DNA of 64,000 nt from an uncultured Bacteroidales bacterium (GCA_946185535.1 CAMHJX010000014.1:1-64000), one strand, 5' to 3'; shown: positions 51,663 through 61,643, counted from the first letter of the stretch. The notes: generated from the letters alone by a model not told the origin. Numbers and translations are program-made.

Positions 51663-53390
51663 TTAATCTTCAGGCGTCAATGCCGCAATCATTTCAGCAA
51701 TCTTGGCCTTCACCTCGCCAACCACATTGTCGGGGCTGAGGTCGGCCTTGAAGCTCTTGTCGCGGGCTGCGAACTCGATGGCGTTGCGTTCCAGCGTCTT
51801 CGGGCTGACCACGATGCGCAGCGGCACACCGAGCAGGTCAGCATCGGAGAACATCACGCCTGCGCTGATGTTGCGGTCGTCATAGATGACCTCCACGCCC
51901 GCCTTCTTCAGGTCTTCGTAGAGCTTGTCGGCCACACGGCGCACATTCTCGTCACCTACGCGCAAAGCGCAAATCTGCACCTGCCAAGGAGCGATGGTGA
52001 TGGGCCAAATCGGACCGTAGTCATCGTGGCTCACCTCGCAGACCGAGGCAATCAAACGACCCACGCCGATGCCGTAGCAGCCCATGATGGGGTATTTCAG
52101 CGTGTTGTCGCTGTCGAGGTACTGCATGTTCATCGACTCGGTGTATTTCGTGCCGAGCTGGAAGATGTTGCCCACCTCGATGCCGCGGCTGATGGTGATG
52201 CTGTGCTTGCCACACACGGGGCAGATGCCGCCAGCGGTGGCCTTGGCCACGCTGTCGTACTTCACCTCGCCGAGGTCGCGGGCCATGTTCATGCCCTTGT
52301 AGTGGTAGTTCTCCTTGTTGGCACCCGCCACGAAGCTGTTCAAGGTCTTCAGCGACTCATCATAGACTACGGTGATGCCTTCAGGCAAGCCCTTGGGGCC
52401 GATGAAGCCAGGGCAGATACCCATCTCGGGGGTGACGGTGGCGGCATGCACTTCGGCACAAAGCAGGTTGCGGAGCTTGGTCTCGTTCACTTCAAGGTCG
52501 CCGCGTAAGAAGACAATGACCAACGAGTCATCCATGTTACGCTGATAGAGCACGGCCTTGCAAGACTGAAGAGGCGACTTGTGCAGGTAGTTGCACACAT
52601 CCTCGATGGTCTTCTGTTCTGGGGTGTAGACCTCCTCCAAAGGCTCGATGGGGTATTCTTCGTTGTGGACGATGCAGTCGGCGGCTTCGCTGTTGGAGCG
52701 GTAACCGCATTCGGGGCAGATGACGATGGTGTCTTCACCAATGTCGGTGAGCAGCATGAACTCATGCGAGATGCGGCCACCCATCATACCCGAGTCGGAC
52801 TTGACGGCCACGACCTGCGGCACGCCAGCACGAGCGAAAATGCGGTCGTAAGCGTGGTAAGCCTTGGCGTAGTATTGCTCCAAATCCTCTTGCGAGGTGT
52901 GGAAGCTGTAGGCATCCTTCATCGTGAACTCACGGGTACGGATGAGGCCACCACGCGAACGGGGTTCGTCGCGGAACTTGGTCTGGATCTGATAGATCAT
53001 AAAGGGGTATTGCGTGTAGCTCTTCGCGGCATCGCGGGCCAGCTGAACAGCGGCTTCTTCGTGGGTCATGCCCAGCACCATATCGATACCATTACGGTCC
53101 TTGAAGCGGAGCAGCTCCGAACCGATGCTGTTGTAACGCCCAGACTCCTGCCACAGCGTGCCTGGCATCACGACGGGGAACATGACTTCCTGTCCGTCGA
53201 TGCGGTCCATCTCCTCACGGATGATATTCTCGATCTTCTTCGCGATGCGCTTGGCCGGCATAAAGAAAGAAAACAGACCGGTACCTACCGACTTGATATA
53301 TCCACCACGCACCATCAACGCCTGACTGTCGAATACGCAGTCGGCTGGTGCCTTCTTGAATCGTTCGCCTAATAATGTTGCAACTTTCAT
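51663..53390 (-). CDS. proS: prolyl-tRNA synthetase (bacterial type)
   Basis: The 575-residue class II synthetase has motif 1 around EVMFPVVMP, motif 2 TKFRDEPRSRGGLIRTREFTMKDAYSF and motif 3 CYGIGVGRLIASV. An editing-type INS domain lies between motifs 2 and 3 (EEYPIEPLEEVYTPEQKTIEDV...). CPECGYR and CPVCGKHSITISRGIEVGN are also seen. Length and layout are those of bacterial ProS. TAACTTTG (53429-53422) provides a -7 box. Confidence 0.97.
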   Translation of the reverse strand: MKVATLLGERFKKAPADCVFDSQALMVRGGYIKSVGTGLFSFFMPAKRIAKKIENIIREEMDRIDGQEVMFPVVMPGTLWQESGRYNSIGSELLRFKDRNGIDMVLGMTHEEAAVQLARDAAKSYTQYPFMIYQIQTKFRDEPRSRGGLIRTREFTMKDAYSFHTSQEDLEQYYAKAYHAYDRIFARAGVPQVVAVKSDSGMMGGRISHEFMLLTDIGEDTIVICPECGYRSNSEAADCIVHNEEYPIEPLEEVYTPEQKTIEDVCNYLHKSPLQSCKAVLYQRNMDDSLVIVFLRGDLEVNETKLRNLLCAEVHAATVTPEMGICPGFIGPKGLPEGITVVYDESLKTLNSFVAGANKENYHYKGMNMARDLGEVKYDSVAKATAGGICPVCGKHSITISRGIEVGNIFQLGTKYTESMNMQYLDSDNTLKYPIMGCYGIGVGRLIASVCEVSHDDYGPIWPITIAPWQVQICALRVGDENVRRVADKLYEDLKKAGVEVIYDDRNISAGVMFSDADLLGVPLRIVVSPKTLERNAIEFAARDKSFKADLSPDNVVGEVKAKIAEMIAALTPED

Positions 53391-53421
53391 ATCTGATTTT
53401 TTTTGTTCTCAATTGAAGCCG

Positions 53422-53429
53422 CAAAGTTA
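53422..53429 (-). promoter_or_regulatory. proS -7 box
   Basis: TAACTTTG on the minus strand 32 bp before the ATG; no clear -33 element is seen. Confidence 0.4.
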
Positions 53430-53451
53430 CGCTTTTTTTTGGTATGTATAT

Positions 53452-53483
53452 AAAAAACCTCCCGTCGTTGCCAACAGGAGGTC
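53452..53483 (-). terminator. terminator of the PNGase F-like gene
   Basis: On the minus strand ACCTCC (53482-53477) pairs with GGAGGT (53462-53457) over a 14-nt loop, followed by six T. It lies 25 bp after the stop at 53508. Confidence 0.8.
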
Positions 53484-53507
53484 TTGCAGTTTAAGGTTTT
53501 GGTGTTC

Positions 53508-56177
53508 TTAGTTCTGGATCATCACCTTCTTCGTCACCACCTTGCCTCCAATGACATGGATGAAGTACATACCTGAAGGCAGGTCGCTCACATCGACAGT
53601 GGTCGAGCCCTTCATGCTGAACTGGCGCACCTGTACACCCTGGGCGTTGATGATACGGACAGTGGTACGACCCTTCTCATAATCCGTGGAGATGGTCATA
53701 TTGCTTCTCACAGGATTGGGAGCGATGTTCACTTGGAAAGCATCGTCATCGACATCAAACAGCTCAGAAACATCGGTAAGGATATCGGTGTTGTGACTGT
53801 AGGTCACCAATTTACCAGAGACCCTCAAAATCGGGTTGCTGGAGTTTTCGCAATCCGGGCAGCTGTTCTGGCCGCTCACGCAATCGGGATAGTTGGGGTG
53901 GCATTGATCGATATAGGTCGGGTCGAACTCATAGAGCACATCGGCGTGGCCATTGGCGAGATAGTTGTCGAGGCTGTAGTCCCAAACCATACTCATACTA
54001 CCTGGGCACCAGCCAGCACGAGCGTAGGTCCAGGTGCCGTTTTGAGGTTGACAGCCTGCGGGATTGGGGCTACAGGTTTCCCAGAGGTGCTGCGTGTAGG
54101 TTGTGGCACCATTAATCTTGACATTGTGCGTGGCTTCGTAGAACTCGGCGGCGTTGCCCGTGTTGTATGCACCATTACCCGTGTCGCTCCAGTTGTGGCC
54201 AGAGGTCGTGATTTGCAGTTTTGCCTTCTCAACACATGGGTCAAACACGACATTGCGAGTCGGGACGGGACATGGGTCTGAATAATCACCGAAGGCATAG
54301 TTGCCATACCAAATCTCCTGCATATCTACATAAGGATACTCAGGTGTGCCCTTGGTATATTCAAAGATAGCGGTGGGGTTGTAGCCGTCACCCGTGGCAT
54401 ACTGTTCGCTATAGTACTCGAATTCGACAAGTCCCTGCAGCACGGAGGTGAAGTCGGTCACATCAAGGTCGTCAACGCATTCCACGCCAAACGGGGTGAT
54501 ATAACGACAGAGTTCCACCCATTCGCCACGGTAGTTTTTCACACGAACATAACTGATGTGGTCGTAGGTATTGCAGTTGCCGTTCACGCAGTTGTGCAGA
54601 TAATGCAGATTGATGGCTTTGAAAGCATTGACATGGGTCGGGAAGGCGTATTCGCCATGGTCGGTAAACTGTGAGGTAGTTGCCACCATCTCGCCATTCA
54701 TTGCGGAAACCACCATGTCATCGTAGTCGGTAGTCACCTCAAAGGTGTTGGAGGCTGTGGTGACCTTGCCACCCGTCTGCGTAATGCTTACCGTCATGTT
54801 GTAGGTACCTACGCTCGAGGGGGTCCAAGTGGTATACCAATAGCCGTTTTCCGGTTTGTTGGGATAATCTGTCTTCAAATACAACTCTTGTCCATCCACC
54901 TCACATTTCACTTGCTCAAACTTGATGGCATTGGCATGTTCGATATAAGCACTCAACACAATCATCACGGGATTCTCGAAGTCGGGCATAAACACCTTGG
55001 TTCCTTCGTAGGGACGACGAATGGTAATCTCGGGTTCATAGTTTTCGGGATCCACCACATAGAAAGTACGGGTCACCGTGGGAGCAGGCTGCCATTGTGT
55101 GCCGTCGCCACCTTGGATGGCTTTCACCTTCACTGTGCCTTCCTCACCCGTGAGGGTCAGGATGTTGCCTTCAACGGTGGCAGGACCTTGGGCAACCTCA
55201 AAGGTCACAGGCAGTCCTGAAGTAGAAGTGGCTTCAAGGGTAATAGGCGCATTATAGACCAACTGGTCGGGGATTTCAGCGAAGTCGATAAACTGTGCAG
55301 CCAGTCCACCAGGGATATGGCGCACGGTGAAGTTGTCGAAACCGCCCCAGCCGCTGTTGAGCATATAAATATAGTGCCACATGGCAGGGTCGTATTTGTC
55401 ACCACTACCAGGAGTGAGACCAGCATTGACGCCTTGGCATTCCGGAACTGCTTCCCATTCGGCATCGAGATCGTCATACTTCATAAAGAGGGTGACGGCA
55501 CCTTGACCATCGTTGGCGTCAAGGTCGATGGAGACCTTCCAACGGTACCAATGGCTGTCCGATCCGATAGGCTGGATATTGCTGGTGATGGTGTTGTTGG
55601 GCAGCACCACGCCGTTCATGAAGAGCGGATTGCTCGGGTTGACGCCGGTCATCATCAGATAGATACCACCATCGGGAATCGTGCTGTTCTCATCGGGATA
55701 GACAGGCTCACAGATGGCGTTGGCAGAGGAGGCCTTACGCAAAGGAGGAAGGACTGAGCCATCGCCGTCGCCGTCATAGCCGATACCGAAGAAGTCGCCC
55801 CACCATTGGCGGAGGATGTCGCATTCAAACTCGATGATACCACCATTTGAGAAGTCGAAACCATATTGGGTGATGTCGTGCGTGGCGATGTCGCCAAAAG
55901 CAGTACCAGAGGCATCAGAGAACACACCTATGGTCTCGTCGGCCGTCGGGATGGGAGGTGTGGTGCCCCAGAAGTGGCCCATATAGTCGGTGTACAAGGG
56001 AGTGAAGGCTCCATTGCCTGCGTGGTGCACGCGGACATACCAGCCGTCCTGGCCATTGAGGAGATGGTTCGGGTTCTCTCCATACTCATAATCGTTGAAG
56101 TCGAAGGTCTTTTCGACTTGGGCATTCATCCCAAAGGAGAAGGCCAAAAGCATAAGGATTAGTGATAGTTTTTTCAT
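53508..56177 (-). CDS. T9SS-exported PNGase F-like amidase with ConA-like and Ig-like domains
   Basis: The 889-residue protein has signal MKKLSLILMLLAFSFGMNAQ. A concanavalin-like domain (about 24-290) and two Ig-like domains (about 300-480) precede a PNGase F-related domain (about 490-795). Against Elizabethkingia PNGase F the three catalytic acids match: D539 in CNTYDHIS (D60), E591 in YYSEQY (E118) and E678 in AAEFYEATH (E206). GEWVELCRYITPFG, DVTDFTSVL and RAGWCPG are shared. A type A sorting domain ends it (IAPNPVRSNMTI, LPSGMYFIHV). It should release N-glycans from glycoproteins at the cell surface. SusC/SusD genes lie directly upstream. Confidence 0.88.
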   Translation of the reverse strand: MKKLSLILMLLAFSFGMNAQVEKTFDFNDYEYGENPNHLLNGQDGWYVRVHHAGNGAFTPLYTDYMGHFWGTTPPIPTADETIGVFSDASGTAFGDIATHDITQYGFDFSNGGIIEFECDILRQWWGDFFGIGYDGDGDGSVLPPLRKASSANAICEPVYPDENSTIPDGGIYLMMTGVNPSNPLFMNGVVLPNNTITSNIQPIGSDSHWYRWKVSIDLDANDGQGAVTLFMKYDDLDAEWEAVPECQGVNAGLTPGSGDKYDPAMWHYIYMLNSGWGGFDNFTVRHIPGGLAAQFIDFAEIPDQLVYNAPITLEATSTSGLPVTFEVAQGPATVEGNILTLTGEEGTVKVKAIQGGDGTQWQPAPTVTRTFYVVDPENYEPEITIRRPYEGTKVFMPDFENPVMIVLSAYIEHANAIKFEQVKCEVDGQELYLKTDYPNKPENGYWYTTWTPSSVGTYNMTVSITQTGGKVTTASNTFEVTTDYDDMVVSAMNGEMVATTSQFTDHGEYAFPTHVNAFKAINLHYLHNCVNGNCNTYDHISYVRVKNYRGEWVELCRYITPFGVECVDDLDVTDFTSVLQGLVEFEYYSEQYATGDGYNPTAIFEYTKGTPEYPYVDMQEIWYGNYAFGDYSDPCPVPTRNVVFDPCVEKAKLQITTSGHNWSDTGNGAYNTGNAAEFYEATHNVKINGATTYTQHLWETCSPNPAGCQPQNGTWTYARAGWCPGSMSMVWDYSLDNYLANGHADVLYEFDPTYIDQCHPNYPDCVSGQNSCPDCENSSNPILRVSGKLVTYSHNTDILTDVSELFDVDDDAFQVNIAPNPVRSNMTISTDYEKGRTTVRIINAQGVQVRQFSMKGSTTVDVSDLPSGMYFIHVIGGKVVTKKVMIQN

Positions 56178-56240
56178 AATAATAAATTTGAAGATTTAAA
56201 GATTCAAAATTCAAGATTTAAAGATTCAAGTTTGCCCTTC

Positions 56241-56289
56241 GGGAATGGAGTGCTCTGTCTTCTAAATAAAGGAGAGGACTTCCATTCCC
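56241..56289. repeat. hairpin between susD and the PNGase F-like gene
   Basis: GGGAATGGA (56241-56249) and TCCATTCCC (56281-56289) are perfect complements. It starts 11 bp after the susD stop at 56300 in the leftward direction. It may lower read-through from susD to the amidase gene. Confidence 0.55.
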
Positions 56290-56299
56290 ATAGGGAATC

Positions 56300-57988
56300 T
56301 CATTTTTCGTTCCACCACACTCGGGTCTGACGCGTGTCGCCATGCGACATTCTTGCCAATTCCTTGGTGTAGTTCTCATAATTGTATTCGATTTCCTTCT
56401 GGGGATATTCCATGCGGAACGAAGTCAGCTTGGCATGGTCGGTGGTGGTCGGTGTCGCCATGGTGCGGCGTGCCAAGGCCCAGGCTTCCCAAGGCTGACG
56501 GAAGAGGTTGAGCCAACGCTGTTGATAGATGAGCTCCAGATAAGCCTCGTTAGAATAATCGAAGTCGAAGTTCATATACACGGCATTGTTCATCACATTA
56601 GAAGCCATATTGTTACAGTAAGACCAGATATCCAGGCTCCCAATATAGCTGGTATACTCTGGATAGAAAAAGGTCCAACGACTTGTGTTTTGGGGCATGT
56701 GGGTCCAAAATAGACAAGACTGGTAGATGCCTTGGAAGATCATCTGGTCAAGGTCCATGCCCGAGAGGGTGATGCCGCCGATGCCGCGTGCGCCAATCTC
56801 AGCCTTCATGAAAAGCACATCGGCATAGGTAACCAGGATTTGCGGCACATATTTCTCATCACGGGTGAGATAGTAGTTGAAGGGCGAGAAGAGGCACGAA
56901 GGGCCTTTGAAGGTATAGTTGCCGTCGCGGCTCTGGGCGTAGGGAGAACCTCCTTCGGTGGGCGTCTCGAGAGTGCGTATCTGCGGGTAAGGCCGCCAGG
57001 CACCGTCGGGGAAGCTGTCGTTTTTGTGGCTCGTATCGAAGAAGAGGTAGGTACGGTAGTCGAAGATGCCGCTACCGTCCATGTCGTCGGTCGAAGAGAG
57101 ACAGCTCCAGATGGTCTCGCCCATGCGCAGATGCTTATGTTCGCGGAACGACCAGTTGTTGTCCCAACTCGTACCTAATACACTAGGCCACAAACAGATG
57201 CCTCCTCCCGTAACTCCACCACCCGATGTACTTATTTTGGAGTAGATATAGTTGTAGGCCTCCACCAACAAAGGCGTGGCGTAATCGGGGTCCTTGTCAT
57301 ACATACGCAGACCGTGACGCAGGATGAGCGAGTTAGCAAACTCGGCCCAAAGCGTGTAGTCGTTGTTGAGCAGCACTTCGTAGGGCAGCTTGTAATACTC
57401 GTTGCCGCTAGCGGTGGTGACGGAGTCAGCATGCAAGAGGTCACGCGACCAAACCAGCTCTTCCAAAAGCGATTTGTAGATGCTCTCTTGGGTATCCCAT
57501 TCAGGTTTCATTGTTGCCTGTGAAGAGGCATTTTCCCAGATTCGCCCAGCTTGAGTATAAGGCATGTCACCGAAGATATCTGTGACTTTAAAGGTCTGGT
57601 AAGCTTTCAGTATGTTGAGTTGGGCGCGTACTTTGTCACATACGGCACTGTCGGCCTGCTCCTCGCAGTAGCTGTCGAAACGCCTCTCCAGCTCACGGAT
57701 ATTGGACAACATGAGATAGTAGTCGGACCAAACATTTGAGGTTCCTATTTGGGAGTTGCCCCAAGCCTCAGATGTCAGGGCACCGAGTTCCGTTTCGGGA
57801 TACCAAATCTCGTTTTGCAGGTAGAACTGCTCGTTCATGCTCTGCTGCAAGGAACTGACCACGCCATTAAACAAGGCCTCGACGGTCGTCCCCGTTGGCG
57901 AGAACGGATTTTGGTTCATCTCTTCGAAGTTCTTTGTACATGATGCCAAGGCAAATACTGCACAAACTATAAATAAGCTTCTTTTCAT
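56300..57988 (-). CDS. susD: SusD/RagB-like surface glycan-binding lipoprotein
   Basis: The 562-residue protein has signal MKRSLFIVCAVFALASC with lipobox LASC. Typical features are FEEMNQNPFSPTGTTVEALFNGV near the start, helices with LKAYQTFKVTDIFGDMPYTQAG (TPR-like), DVLFMKAEIGARG and the C-terminal YQQRWLNLFRQPWEAWALARRT. It binds the ligand at the cell surface and passes it to SusC. The partner SusC gene lies 120 bp upstream. Confidence 0.93.
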   Translation of the reverse strand: MKRSLFIVCAVFALASCTKNFEEMNQNPFSPTGTTVEALFNGVVSSLQQSMNEQFYLQNEIWYPETELGALTSEAWGNSQIGTSNVWSDYYLMLSNIRELERRFDSYCEEQADSAVCDKVRAQLNILKAYQTFKVTDIFGDMPYTQAGRIWENASSQATMKPEWDTQESIYKSLLEELVWSRDLLHADSVTTASGNEYYKLPYEVLLNNDYTLWAEFANSLILRHGLRMYDKDPDYATPLLVEAYNYIYSKISTSGGGVTGGGICLWPSVLGTSWDNNWSFREHKHLRMGETIWSCLSSTDDMDGSGIFDYRTYLFFDTSHKNDSFPDGAWRPYPQIRTLETPTEGGSPYAQSRDGNYTFKGPSCLFSPFNYYLTRDEKYVPQILVTYADVLFMKAEIGARGIGGITLSGMDLDQMIFQGIYQSCLFWTHMPQNTSRWTFFYPEYTSYIGSLDIWSYCNNMASNVMNNAVYMNFDFDYSNEAYLELIYQQRWLNLFRQPWEAWALARRTMATPTTTDHAKLTSFRMEYPQKEIEYNYENYTKELARMSHGDTRQTRVWWNEK

Positions 57989-58046
57989 GGTGATTCTATT
58001 CTTTTTGACGCGAGACTTCGGGACACGGGACTCCGGGACATTGTCC

Positions 58047-58078
58047 GTCTCGCAGTCTCGTAGTCTCGCAGTCTCGTG
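58047..58078. repeat. 8-bp tandem repeat between susC and susD
   Basis: Four units GTCTCGCA, GTCTCGTA, GTCTCGCA, GTCTCGTG occur in a row. They are preceded by a stretch of GGGAC words (58018-58040). Confidence 0.7.
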
Positions 58079-58108
58079 TCATATTGTTTTGCATTGTTTT
58101 GTGATTAA

Positions 58109-61100
58109 TTACAAACTGACTTTAAGGTTTATCATAAAGGATCGTGAGCCTGGATAGGAGGCATACTCGAGGCCTTGGGCGTTGCCTGAGCCTTGGGTGC
58201 CTTCGGGGTTGATATTGTCAGGCAAGGTCTTGTAGAAATAGAACAGGTCACGACCCACGAGGGAGATGGATGCCTGCTTGAAGAAGTTCTGCTTGTCGAG
58301 CCACTTACGAGGGAAGTCGTAGGTCAACGAAAGTTCACGCATCTTGATCCAAGTGTTGTTCACGATGCCAGGGGTGCTGAGGATATTGCCCCAGCCACCG
58401 AAGTTGGGCATGTATTTGTAGAGGTAATGCACCACATGGTCGTTCTCAACGGCCTCGCCCGTCTCGGTGTTGATGCAATAACCCGGCAGAATGATGCCGT
58501 AATTACCGAGCAGCTCACCGTTTTCTTCATAGGGCAAACCGTTGCCTTCACGTTCATAAAGGGTTTCGGGGCTTTGGCCGGTCTGCATACCCACCACATA
58601 GGAGGCGCAATAGATCTGACCTCCCAGCTTGGCATCGACCAAAGCATAGAGCGACCAGTTCTTATAGGAAGCCCTCATGTTGATACCGCCCGTCACCAAA
58701 GGTGCGCAGTTGCCAACCGGTACGCGGTTGTCGGTCTTCAGATAAGTGGTACCCGTCTCATTGAGCAAAGGCATGGGTTTGCCATTGGCATCGTAGAATG
58801 GTCCCACGACGGAGCCATCGGGCATGGTGTATTCATACACATAATCCCATCCGTAGATGGTGCCGTACTCCTCCCCTTCTTCCACGGCAATGGCAGGGCC
58901 ATTGGAGCCCCAAATCTCGGAAAGCAGGTACATGTCGGAGCCTGCCAGGTCGACAATACGATTCTTGTTGCGGGCGAGGTTCATGCCCACCTGAACGCCA
59001 TAATCCTTGCCTTGGGCAATGTCGTAAGTCAAAATGGCCTCAATACCCTTGTTGGTCACCACACCTGTGTTAATGGTCACGTTGTTGGCACCCGATGAGG
59101 GAGCAAGCGGCGAGGAAAGGATCTGGTCCCAAGAATAGATGTCGTAATAAGTGAAGTCCATATTGAACCTCGCACCCAATCCGAGATCGAAGCCTAACTC
59201 ATAGGCGCGTTGACGTTGGGGCTTCAGCTCCAAAGGCGGCACAACGGTAGGCAAGGCGGCCGACAGCTGATGACCAAAAGAGCCTGTACTGTAGGTATAA
59301 GTTAGCTGGTACGGATCGGTGTCGCTGGCGGTCTGTGCCCACGAACCGCGTAACTTGAGGTAATTCACCGGACCCCAGTTCCAGTTCTTGAAAGCCGAGG
59401 TCGGGATAAAACTCAAGGTGGCGGAGGGATAGAAATAGCTGTTGTTGGTGATGGGCAAGGTCGACGACCAGTCGTTACGACCTGTAACATCCAAGAACAA
59501 CCAATCGCTGTAGCTCATGTTGAAGAAGGCATAAACCGAGTTGACTTGCTTCTCCCACCGTGACTCACCAAAGGTGCGTTCCGTGGCGTTGGAGTAGTTG
59601 CTTATAGCGTACAGATTGGCATAAGCCCATTTACCCGAAGTGCCATTGAGGCCGTCGCGGTAACCATAATACTGTTCGCCACCCATTGAGAAGCGTACAT
59701 TGAACTTCGAGCCAAATATCTTGTCCTTGTAAGCGGTGAGCAGGAAGTCCATGTCTCGAGTTACTGAATTCGACTTGCTCTTCGAGTAGTAGCCACCCGC
59801 CATGCCGTCGAGGGTGGTGGGCTTATGCTTGGTAGTGTAGTCGTCGGCAGTCCAGTCCAAGGCTACCTTTGCGGAAGCACTCAACCAAGGCGTGATGTCG
59901 TACATCAGGCGGACGGAGCCGTACATCTTGTCGCGGTCGAGGGTGGTATTGTTGTTGTAGAATGTCCAGAATGTACTGTTGTAGATGTACATATAAGGAT
60001 AACCGTCAAACTGGTTCATCGTACCGTCTTCATTTTCGTATGAAGTGACCTCAAGGCCTTTCCAACTACGAGGCCAGCTGTAAAGCAAACCTTTGTTGAA
60101 GTTGCTGTTTGACTCACCGATTTCAGGCGAGTTGAGGCGGAAGTAGTCTAAATAGTTAAACGAAACATCGACCTTGATTTTCTCTGATACATTAATCAAG
60201 GTACCTACATTGACTGTGGTCTGCTTCAGGTTGCAGTTGTCGATGATGGCGTCGGTGCGTGAGTCGGTGAAAGAGACGCGGACGCTACCGAAGTCACCGG
60301 CATTTTGGAAGGCCACATTGTGGTTCATCGTGTGACCATTCTTGAAGAGCATCTTCAGGTTGTCAGGCTGGGGGTCGTATTTCCGCACCTCGCCGTCCCA
60401 CCAAAGAACGCTCTCGCCGTTCATCGCAGGGCCCCAGCTTTGGGCGCCGCCGTAGTAGCCGAAGGTGGTGTTGGTAGGTTCGCCGGCAGGACCATTATCG
60501 ACGCTATAAATGCCTGGATATTCATAGACTTGGTTTCCATTTTCATCCGTCATACCCTCAATGGGTTTCAAAGAGGGCGTGCTGAAAGTGATAGGTCCTC
60601 CTGCACCATATTTGTTTTGCACATCGCGATAGAGATAAGGCGTAGTGATCTTGAAACCAGCCGAATAACTGATGCCGAGACCACGTTGCTTTGAGCCTTT
60701 CTTGGTAGTGATGAGCACCACACCGTTGCCGCCACGCGAACCGTAAAGAGCGGCAGCCGTGGGGCCTTTCAGGATGTCGAGACTCTCTATGTCCTCCTGG
60801 TTGATGTTATTAAGGGCGGTACCCCAGTCGCGACCACCGCTCCAATCGGTGACACCACCTTCGTTGGTCATCGGCACACCATCGACCACGATGAGGGGTT
60901 GGTTGTCGCCAAAGATGCTGTTGTTACCACGGATGGTGATACGCGAAGAACTACCGTCAACGCCATTGGGGTTGATGATCTGCACACCTGCCGAACGTCC
61001 GCTCAAGGCGCTGATGACACTTCCCGAACCTGACTTAGCAATCAGTTCGCCACCGATTTCCTCGGTAGCATAGCCTAATTCGCGTTTCTGTCGTTTGATG

Positions 61101-61441
61101 CCAAGGGCGGTAACCACCACATCATCAAGCGTTTGTGAGTCAACCTCAAGGGTGACATTGATTTTGTTCTTGCCTTTGATGGCCACTTCCTTGGTCTTGT
61201 AGCCAACAAAGCTGAACACCAGCACATCCTTGCCATCGGCATTCAAACTGTAGTTGCCATCCATGTCGGTCACGGTTCCATTAGACGAATTCTTCACCTG
61301 AATGGTGACGCCTGGCAAACCGTAGCCATCATCGCTTGACACGACTTTACCGCTCACCGTAATGCTTTGTGCAATAGCGGCAAACGGGGTCATTAATGCA
61401 AGCAAAAATAGGAATAGTAGAGTTTTTCTGTTCATACACAT
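58109..61441 (-). CDS. susC: SusC/RagA-type TonB-dependent outer-membrane transporter
   Basis: The protein has 1110 residues from ATG 61441; ATG 61435 is equally likely. Signal MNRKTLLFLFLLALMTPFAAIAQ. A CarboxypepD_reg-like domain (ITVSGKVVSSDDGYGLPGVTIQVK, about 25-105) is followed by a TonB plug (DDVVVTALGIKRQKRELGYATEEI, LDILKGPTAAALYGSRGGNGVVLITTKKG) and the beta-barrel. It ends MINLKVSL. With SusD it imports an oligomeric nutrient, here likely N-glycan or glycopeptide. Confidence 0.94.
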   Translation of the reverse strand: MCMNRKTLLFLFLLALMTPFAAIAQSITVSGKVVSSDDGYGLPGVTIQVKNSSNGTVTDMDGNYSLNADGKDVLVFSFVGYKTKEVAIKGKNKINVTLEVDSQTLDDVVVTALGIKRQKRELGYATEEIGGELIAKSGSGSVISALSGRSAGVQIINPNGVDGSSSRITIRGNNSIFGDNQPLIVVDGVPMTNEGGVTDWSGGRDWGTALNNINQEDIESLDILKGPTAAALYGSRGGNGVVLITTKKGSKQRGLGISYSAGFKITTPYLYRDVQNKYGAGGPITFSTPSLKPIEGMTDENGNQVYEYPGIYSVDNGPAGEPTNTTFGYYGGAQSWGPAMNGESVLWWDGEVRKYDPQPDNLKMLFKNGHTMNHNVAFQNAGDFGSVRVSFTDSRTDAIIDNCNLKQTTVNVGTLINVSEKIKVDVSFNYLDYFRLNSPEIGESNSNFNKGLLYSWPRSWKGLEVTSYENEDGTMNQFDGYPYMYIYNSTFWTFYNNNTTLDRDKMYGSVRLMYDITPWLSASAKVALDWTADDYTTKHKPTTLDGMAGGYYSKSKSNSVTRDMDFLLTAYKDKIFGSKFNVRFSMGGEQYYGYRDGLNGTSGKWAYANLYAISNYSNATERTFGESRWEKQVNSVYAFFNMSYSDWLFLDVTGRNDWSSTLPITNNSYFYPSATLSFIPTSAFKNWNWGPVNYLKLRGSWAQTASDTDPYQLTYTYSTGSFGHQLSAALPTVVPPLELKPQRQRAYELGFDLGLGARFNMDFTYYDIYSWDQILSSPLAPSSGANNVTINTGVVTNKGIEAILTYDIAQGKDYGVQVGMNLARNKNRIVDLAGSDMYLLSEIWGSNGPAIAVEEGEEYGTIYGWDYVYEYTMPDGSVVGPFYDANGKPMPLLNETGTTYLKTDNRVPVGNCAPLVTGGINMRASYKNWSLYALVDAKLGGQIYCASYVVGMQTGQSPETLYEREGNGLPYEENGELLGNYGIILPGYCINTETGEAVENDHVVHYLYKYMPNFGGWGNILSTPGIVNNTWIKMRELSLTYDFPRKWLDKQNFFKQASISLVGRDLFYFYKTLPDNINPEGTQGSGNAQGLEYASYPGSRSFMINLKVSL

Positions 61442-61463
61442 AACGTTTATAAATCTTTGGGGA

Positions 61464-61471
61464 CAAAAATA
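61464..61471 (-). promoter_or_regulatory. susC -7 box
   Basis: TATTTTTG (61471-61464) on the minus strand, 22 bp before the ATG at 61441. A TTTG lies 22 bp upstream, 1-2 bp beyond the usual spacing. Confidence 0.5.
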
Positions 61472-61528
61472 GGAATAATTCTCATTACTCGGGCAAAAAA
61501 TGAAAAATAACGCCTATCTGTCAAAATA

Positions 61529-61636
61529 ATGGCAGCCGTTGTAGTTCAACAGCGGCTGCCATATTATCGGCTGCCACAATGTGACAGCTTTACAATGAAA
61601 TTCTGTTGCGGCTGCCACAGTGTGACAGCCCTACAA
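61529..61636. repeat. dispersed repeat family F3 (array)
   Basis: A hairpin ATGGCAGCCG ... CGGCTGCCAT (61529-61562) is followed by two copies of GGCTGCCACA(A/G)TGTGACAGC, the last ending CCCTACAAA. The unit at 19882-19903 has the same words. It lies between the T9SS gene stop (61644) and the susC promoter. Confidence 0.7.
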
Positions 61637-61643
61637 ACCGAAA

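Noticed and set aside
51591..52508. Long plus-strand open frame opposite proS
   Set aside because: It is antisense to a well-conserved synthetase and His/Val/Ala rich without motifs.
58193..59098. Plus-strand open frame opposite susC
   Set aside because: It is a shadow of the TonB-dependent barrel, with no start signals or similarity.
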